The notes under the pieces: model-generated | Seen by the model: the letters and a program-made list of their open reading frames with translations, nothing else | What the model was told of the DNA's origin: nothing | The model's database searches: none | Origin: Notospermus geniculatus | Lineage: Eukaryota; Nemertea; Pilidiophora; Heteronemertea; Lineidae | Reading direction: 5' to 3' | Assembly: GCA_002633025.1 (NCBI GenBank) | Contig: NMRB01000061.1 | Location: 584,686 to 648,685 of the forward strand | Length of the DNA: 64,000 nt | Part shown: positions 60,336-64,000 of the stretch, piece by piece | How the letters are laid out: the number at the start of each line of letters is the position of its first letter | Position numbering within the stretch: the stretch's first letter is position 1 | Translations under genes and position numbers: made by a program

Positions 60336-62090
60336 TTAACTAGGGCTTCCAATATATCTGTTTTGGTGATATTTCGTCCACCTGCAAAACTCACCGAGAT
60401 GTGTAATGCGATCATGTCATAAAGTAAAGTGAGCTACTAATTTATGAATTGAACATGTTGAATTGAAAAACTGAACTCATCAGCTGTATGTCGACGAGTT
60501 ACGACCACTTTTAAGCATTATATTCCCTCTCCACATCTTTTGCTAACAGCAGCTGCAACTGTGTCAGAGTGTTAAAGCCACAGAATCGCTAGCACAGGAA
60601 AGGAAGTTGTCTCCCGGTGGAGCTGCGGTTCCAGGAATCAGCTGCAAGAACATGATCAACAAAGGAAAAAGAGTGGGGAGACAAATATTGGTCAAGCAAT
60701 GAGTTGACCATGCAATACACGTAATTATCGTCCTGAACCATCTGAAAGTGTCACCAATGGTGGCTATCTTTGTGGCGATATACAGACATACTCATTTACC
60801 CAAAGCATCTGCGGGGGAAATTACACCTTTCATGTTTATTCTGTTTGATTATAAACCCTAAATACCACCTGATTAGGACGGTACACTTCCTTACGAATAG
60901 AATAGGTGACATACAGAATATGTAATCGAGATGTGGTGGTGTCAGTGCGTGTAAATGTCATGACAGTGCTTTGAGGTTGATTGGAACTCGATAGGAGTTC
61001 GTATATTTACTCCACATTTCGGAGCTTTACATAAATCTTTGATAATTGGAAGCAATTCAGATGATATATCGCACGTTAACCACGTCACCTTCCTATCTTT
61101 TACTATTTTTTAGGCCTCATCCGTACTCTCAAAAGAACTTGGGCATTAATCTGGACAATCCAAAGCATGCTCACTGCACATGTATAGATCCGCGTTGACA
61201 AAATATATCGAATCCAATTTAAGCCAAATCGGATCATTACGATGTAATTCAAGTGATGTAATTGTGAATTTCAAGCGGTTCTAAAGGCGCCAGAAAGGTC
61301 ACCCTATCATCAATACCTTTAAATAAATGATTAAGGGAGTTCAACGCTTAAAAAGTGATACAGTTAGTGAAGCAATTGGTTAGTTGTACGAATTCAGCTC
61401 TTTATAAATGTTCGGGGCTCTTTATATTTATATTTTTTGCTTCCATACAGTGTGACGAAGCTTTAAATCTTTTGAACAGGTTTGTCTTTCAATGGAGCGT
61501 GCAGTGCAAAAAATATCAACTGTGTTAACTTTTTACGAAAAAAAGGACGGTGACGTTTTTAAGTTCTTGACCTGACGAATAACAACGACAGTCGCTGTTA
61601 TCGGCGCCGACGCGGGGCTGGGAAGCCGCAATATGCAATTAAATTGCAGAAAGTACCACTATAATGAACCAATCCCATCCGAGCCACACCACTGAAGCCA
61701 CGATCAATTCGGTCCCCTCTATAGAAGCTGACACTCTCCTTGAACATCGTTCAGGATGATTGAATAGGGACTTAGGACCAGAAATACATAGTCTGTCTTT
61801 GTCAGTCATGACGTCACATGACAGTTTCAATTGTCAGTAATAAACTAATGAACTTGGCTTCGAGTTTGGCTTCATACGGGATCACTATGATCGGCTTAAA
61901 ATGACGTCCTTTAACGAGTTTGGCTGAAAGCACTCACAAGTTTCAATCTTTGATAGTATCACTTTAAAACCATTACCAGACTGATTTACCTGCATGCGAT
62001 TGTGTGAATTCAATCCAATCTGTCTTATTATGTTCATTGTAGTGTCATAACCGACTTGTGAAAATCACTATCCAATAAGAATTTATTTAT

Positions 62091-62596
62091 TTATTTATTT
62101 ATTTATTAACAATAACTGTAAGGCCTGTCGGCCCATAGTACAGGTTTTTCACATAAATGCGGCAACAGGAAATCCCTACAATAAACCCTCACGTCTTCTA
62201 AACATACTATGAGCAAAGCGCCCAAGGTTGGTACATACTTGTTTGTTTTCAGATTTTAGCAATTCAATAAATTTGTACATACTTGGTCTAAATCTATAAT
62301 AACGAGGTATCCATCTTTCTCTTAGATCTTGGTATGCTGGACATATCAAACAAACATGGAACTCGTCTTCAAGGTCATTTAGGTTACAGACAACACACTT
62401 CCTATTTTCCCTAGGTATTGGTATAGGTTTATGCCAGCGTCCACTTTCAATACACAACCTATGTGCAGAACATCGAAGCCGAGTTAAGGCTACCCGTAAT
62501 TTTACATCCTTCACTATACATAAATAATTAGAAATAACATAATTCGATTTTAACTCGGTGAACAGGTTCAATCTACTCATACCTCTGCTCTCCTCT
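62091..62596 (-). pseudogene. LINE (non-LTR retrotransposon) 3' end, truncated
   Basis: On the minus strand a 134-codon frame (62176-62580) resembles the segment after reverse transcriptase in CR1/L2/Jockey-type LINEs. It has a basic RLRCSAHRL stretch, GRWHKP, then a Cys-x2-Cys ... His ... Cys zinc-binding array (CVVC, EDEFH, CPAY). About 70 bp after its stop comes a (TAAA)n tail, seen on the plus strand as TTTA repeats at 62091-62107. The 5' part is cut off at the N (62597). Confidence 0.85.
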
Positions 62597-63365
62597 NTGA
62601 TACAGTTAGTGAAGCAATTGGTTAGTTGTACGAATTCAGCTCTTTATAAATGTTCGGGGCTCTTTATATTTATATTTTTTGCTTCCATGCAGTGTGACGA
62701 AGCTTTAAATCTTTTGAACTTTTTACGAAAAAAAGGACGGTGACGTTTTTAAGTTCTTGACCTGACGAATAACAACGACAGTCGCTGTTATCGGCGCCGA
62801 CGCGGGACAGGGAAGCCGCAATATGCAGAAAGTACCACTATAATGAACCAATCCCATCCGAGCCACACCACTGAAGCCACGATCAATTCGGTCCCCTCTA
62901 TAGAAGCTGACACTCTCCTTGAACATCGTTCAGAATGATTGAATAGGGACTTAGGACCAGAAATACATAGTCTGTCTTTGTCAGTCATGACGTCACATGA
63001 CAGTTTCAATTGTCAGTAATAAACTAATGAACTTTGCTTCCAGTTTGGCTTCATACCGGATCACTATGATCGGCTTAAAATGACGTCCTTTAACGAGTTT
63101 GGCTGAAAGCACTCACAAGTTTCAATCTTTGATAGTATCACTTTAAAACCATTACCAGACTGATTTACCTGCATGCGATCGATCGAATTCAATCCAATCT
63201 GTCTTATTATGAGTGTTCATTGTAGTGTCATAACCGACTTGTGAAAATCACAATCCAATAAGAAATTAGTTGAGTTGCTTCTGTTTCTTTAATTAAACTG
63301 ACACGACACTGTTCCGAAATTCAGTCACATCAGCTAAAGTAGCCCGTGTCAAAGTAAAAGTTATG

Positions 63366-63469
63366 GCCCGTATGCATAAAGGTGGAATAAGCTTATTCCA
63401 GGTATAGCTTCACGTTATAACGTTAGGTTATACCTGGAATAAGCTTATTCCACCTTTATGCATACGGGC
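63366..63469. mobile_element. 104-bp palindromic element (copy B counterpart of 50460)
   Basis: The GCCCGTATGCATAAAGG arms appear unchanged relative to 50460-50563, within the duplicated segment. Confidence 0.85.
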
Positions 63470-63702
63470 GAGTTTATCAATAACGTAATGGTTGAGTGTC
63501 ATCCAACTTAAGGCCCCACACCGGTCTGCCTAAAACCTCTCAGCAGAACTGCTCACGACCCAACCCTGATCATTTCTGACCAGTACCCATACACCTGGGT
63601 GGAGTGAGATAAGGTAAGAAAAGATACCTGCCCAGAGTTTCACGCCGACAGCAGGACCACTGTATCAACCACTTCGCCATTAAAGATTTTCCTATTCATT
63701 TA

Positions 63703-63823
63703 GGGCCGTATTCTAGAAGCTTCCTTAAGTGTAAGGTCGACCTTAATAATCTATTGTGTTCTACCCTGCAAACAATAGCTAAAGGTCGACCTTACACTTA
63801 AGCAAGCTTCTAGAATACGGCCC
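63703..63823. mobile_element. 121-bp hairpin with GGGCCGTATTCTAGAAGC ends
   Basis: The left end GGGCCGTATTCTAGAAGCTT and inverse right end pair, with inner AAGGTCGACCTTA on both arms. TTA flanks both sides. Copy A lacks it. Confidence 0.88.
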
Positions 63824-63826
63824 CTT

Positions 63827-63949
63827 AGGGGTCGTATTTTAGAACGTTCCTTATCGTTAAGGTCGACCTTAAGTCTATTGTAAAACCATCGAGAACAATA
63901 GATTTAAGGTGGACCTTAATGTTAAGGAACATTCTAAAATACGGCCCCT
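63827..63949. mobile_element. 123-bp hairpin adjacent to the previous one
   Basis: The ends AGGGGTCGTATTTTAGAACG and CATTCTAAAATACGGCCCCT pair, with inner AAGGTCGACCTTAA. It is related to but distinct from 63703-63823 and shares the TTA between them. Copy A has neither and reads CTATTCATCCAGTCTTTCGG. Confidence 0.88.
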
Positions 63950-64000
63950 AGTCTTTCGGTGAGTGTGCAGGTTTCCATCACCCAAGTTAGCGACGTCAAG

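Larger units (their letters stand above)
59234..64000 (+). repeat. Large duplication, copy B (pairs with 48086-50841), open at the window end
   Basis: Begins directly after the N at 59233. Relative to copy A it has gained a TTAA element (60088-60335), an extra direct copy of about 0.65 kb (about 61362-62090 versus 62598-63265) around a LINE fragment and an N (62597), and two GTATT hairpins (63703-63949). It lacks the 49079 element. The N-bounded ends suggest misjoined haplotypes or local mis-assembly. Confidence 0.9.

Overview
The window is animal nuclear DNA, most likely from a marine invertebrate deuterostome. Genes are split by many introns. Every family named here (nucleotide-sugar transporter, CYP3-clan P450, class A peptide receptor, BEL/Pao retroelement, LINE) is metazoan in type. 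The short palindromic words TAGGCCTA, TACATGTA and ACCGGTA recur throughout, a texture I associate with echinoderm and hemichordate genomes. That assignment is inference; no diagnostic marker is present.

Left third (1-18.1 kb). A complete 10-exon SLC35D-type UDP-sugar transporter lies on the minus strand (coding 6455-10644, 336 aa). Its first two exons and 5' flank are repeated at 1-1678; the rest of that copy would lie left of the window. The 5' half of a BEL/Pao retrotransposon (LTR, tRNA-Tyr primer site, gag, protease) begins exactly where the duplication stops. Head to head with the transporter is a 13-exon cytochrome P450 (12019-18088, plus strand, 554 aa model). Two of its introns need GC-AG splicing. 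Mobile elements sit in several of its introns, including a TTAA-flanked element ending 10 bp before an exon and a head-to-head pair of tRNA-headed SINEs.

Middle (18-38 kb). Four exons of a rhodopsin-class peptide-type GPCR lie on the minus strand (20281-37530): TM3, TM4, TM5 and TM6-tail. Its introns reach 13 kb. The TM1/TM2 exon and the link in intracellular loop 3 were not found. A 595-base N gap (28531-29125), a 583-bp tandem duplication and several hairpin elements fill the introns.

Right third (38-64 kb). No convincing host gene was found. It holds miniature inverted-repeat elements, tandem duplications, a LINE 3' end, and a large duplication (48086-50841 versus 59234-64000). The two copies differ by clean insertions, so they act as empty-site/filled-site pairs.

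The most useful content beyond the genes is this natural insertion record. Duplicated segments show which mobile elements moved recently and what target sites they used. Several single-N joins have duplicated flanks, so some duplications may be haplotype or assembly artefacts rather than real tandem copies.
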